A stretch of DNA of 13,954 bases, from assembly GCA_023417885.1 (NCBI GenBank), contig JAEZED010000129.1, positions 1 to 13,954 of the forward strand, given 5' to 3'. A model generated the notes under the pieces. It had not been told where the DNA came from. It saw only the letters and a list, made by a program, of their open reading frames with translations, and searched no databases. Position 1 is the stretch's first letter. Each line of letters starts with the position of its first letter. Both the position numbers and the translations under genes were made by a program. This DNA is from Planctomycetota bacterium. GTDB taxonomy: Bacteria > Planctomycetota > Phycisphaerae > Tepidisphaerales > Tepidisphaeraceae. Positions 13,667 through 13,954 of this stretch are shown piece by piece.

Positions 13667-13954
13667 CTAGGAGAGGCCGTCCCAGCGCTCCGGGATCTCC
13701 CGCGGATCGTGCAGGAGGTAGGAGTCCTGCCCGCAGGGAACAGCCGGGGCCGGGCGTGTCGCCGGGGGCTGGCCGATCTCGCGAAGCCGCTCGCCCGTCG
13801 GCATCTCGGCGTGGGCCAGTCGCGGAAAGCGATCCAGCGCCAGCTGGTGCGGGTTCTCGGCTGCTGCGGTGTTGCGTGATGGCGATTGCACGTTCGTCTC
13901 CCGAATTCGATCGTTCACCCAGTTGTTCCCCCGCCGGCGGCCCGATCCACGTAT
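13667..13954 (-). CDS. C-terminal part of an unrecognised protein (cut by window edge)
   Basis: The minus-strand frame is open from the right edge to a TAG at 13667-13669, giving at least 95 residues. A GTG at 13918 is a possible start, but the codons upstream of it to the edge (reading GSGRRRGNNWVNDRIRE across the GTG) look equally protein-like, so the true start may lie outside. The sequence is hydrophilic and ends QDSYLLHDPREIPERWDGLS. No domain is recognised. The stop lies 35 nt before the -10 box of the next leftward gene. Confidence 0.5.
   Translation of the reverse strand: MRGSGRRRGNNWVNDRIRETNVQSPSRNTAAAENPHQLALDRFPRLAHAEMPTGERLREIGQPPATRPAPAVPCGQDSYLLHDPREIPERWDGLS

Noticed and set aside
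13667..13954. Start of translation initiation factor IF-3, suggested by VNDRIRE near the frame's beginning
   Set aside because: Similarity stops after about ten residues; the IF-3 core motifs do not follow and the frame ends far too early.

Overview
The window is GC-rich (about two thirds G+C by eye) bacterial chromosome with tightly packed genes and no tRNA, rRNA, CRISPR array or intact mobile element. The gene set and style suggest a Planctomycetota member, perhaps Phycisphaerae-like: a zinc-finger ClpX, a type-II farnesyl diphosphate synthase beside xseB, an egtB-egtD pair, small SHOCT-type membrane proteins, and unrecognised membrane proteins ending around a WVLRPFIG motif. The lineage is inference from memory only; the sequence carries no phylogenetic marker that settles it.

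Left part (1-4700): clpX runs leftward and diverges, across a gene-free 436-nt gap, from the rightward pair xseB-ispA (DNA repair exonuclease small subunit; C15 isoprenoid diphosphate synthesis). A TIGR01777-type sugar-epimerase-like NAD(P) protein and a one-pass SHOCT-like membrane protein follow, each with its own likely promoter.

Middle (4700-9480): egtB and egtD, 12 nt apart, encode the sulfoxide synthase and the histidine trimethyltransferase of ergothioneine synthesis. Then come a small lipoprotein, an RsmC/MTS-type methyltransferase that is probably translationally coupled to it, and an unrecognised 127-aa protein closed by a textbook intrinsic terminator. A 401-nt gap follows, holding a TTGACA box, four successive hairpins and a second terminator. 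It is the best candidate here for an undescribed RNA or attenuator.

Right part (9480-13954): a soluble pyridine nucleotide transhydrogenase (sthA-like) with an unusual ~80-residue insertion, followed by a degraded tandem copy of its own 3' end. Next are two adjacent paralogous five-span membrane proteins, then a convergent secreted protein and the 3' part of a further leftward reading frame cut by the window edge.

The most general observation concerns gene expression. Four genes (xseB, the epimerase, sthA and the secreted protein), and probably the SHOCT gene, have a TANNNT hexamer placed exactly 6 (or 7) nt before the start codon and no Shine-Dalgarno sequence. This is the layout of leaderless mRNAs. 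clpX, ispA, egtB, egtD, the lipoprotein and the methyltransferase instead have a Shine-Dalgarno-like sequence. egtB's lies in a hairpin that also reaches its start codon.
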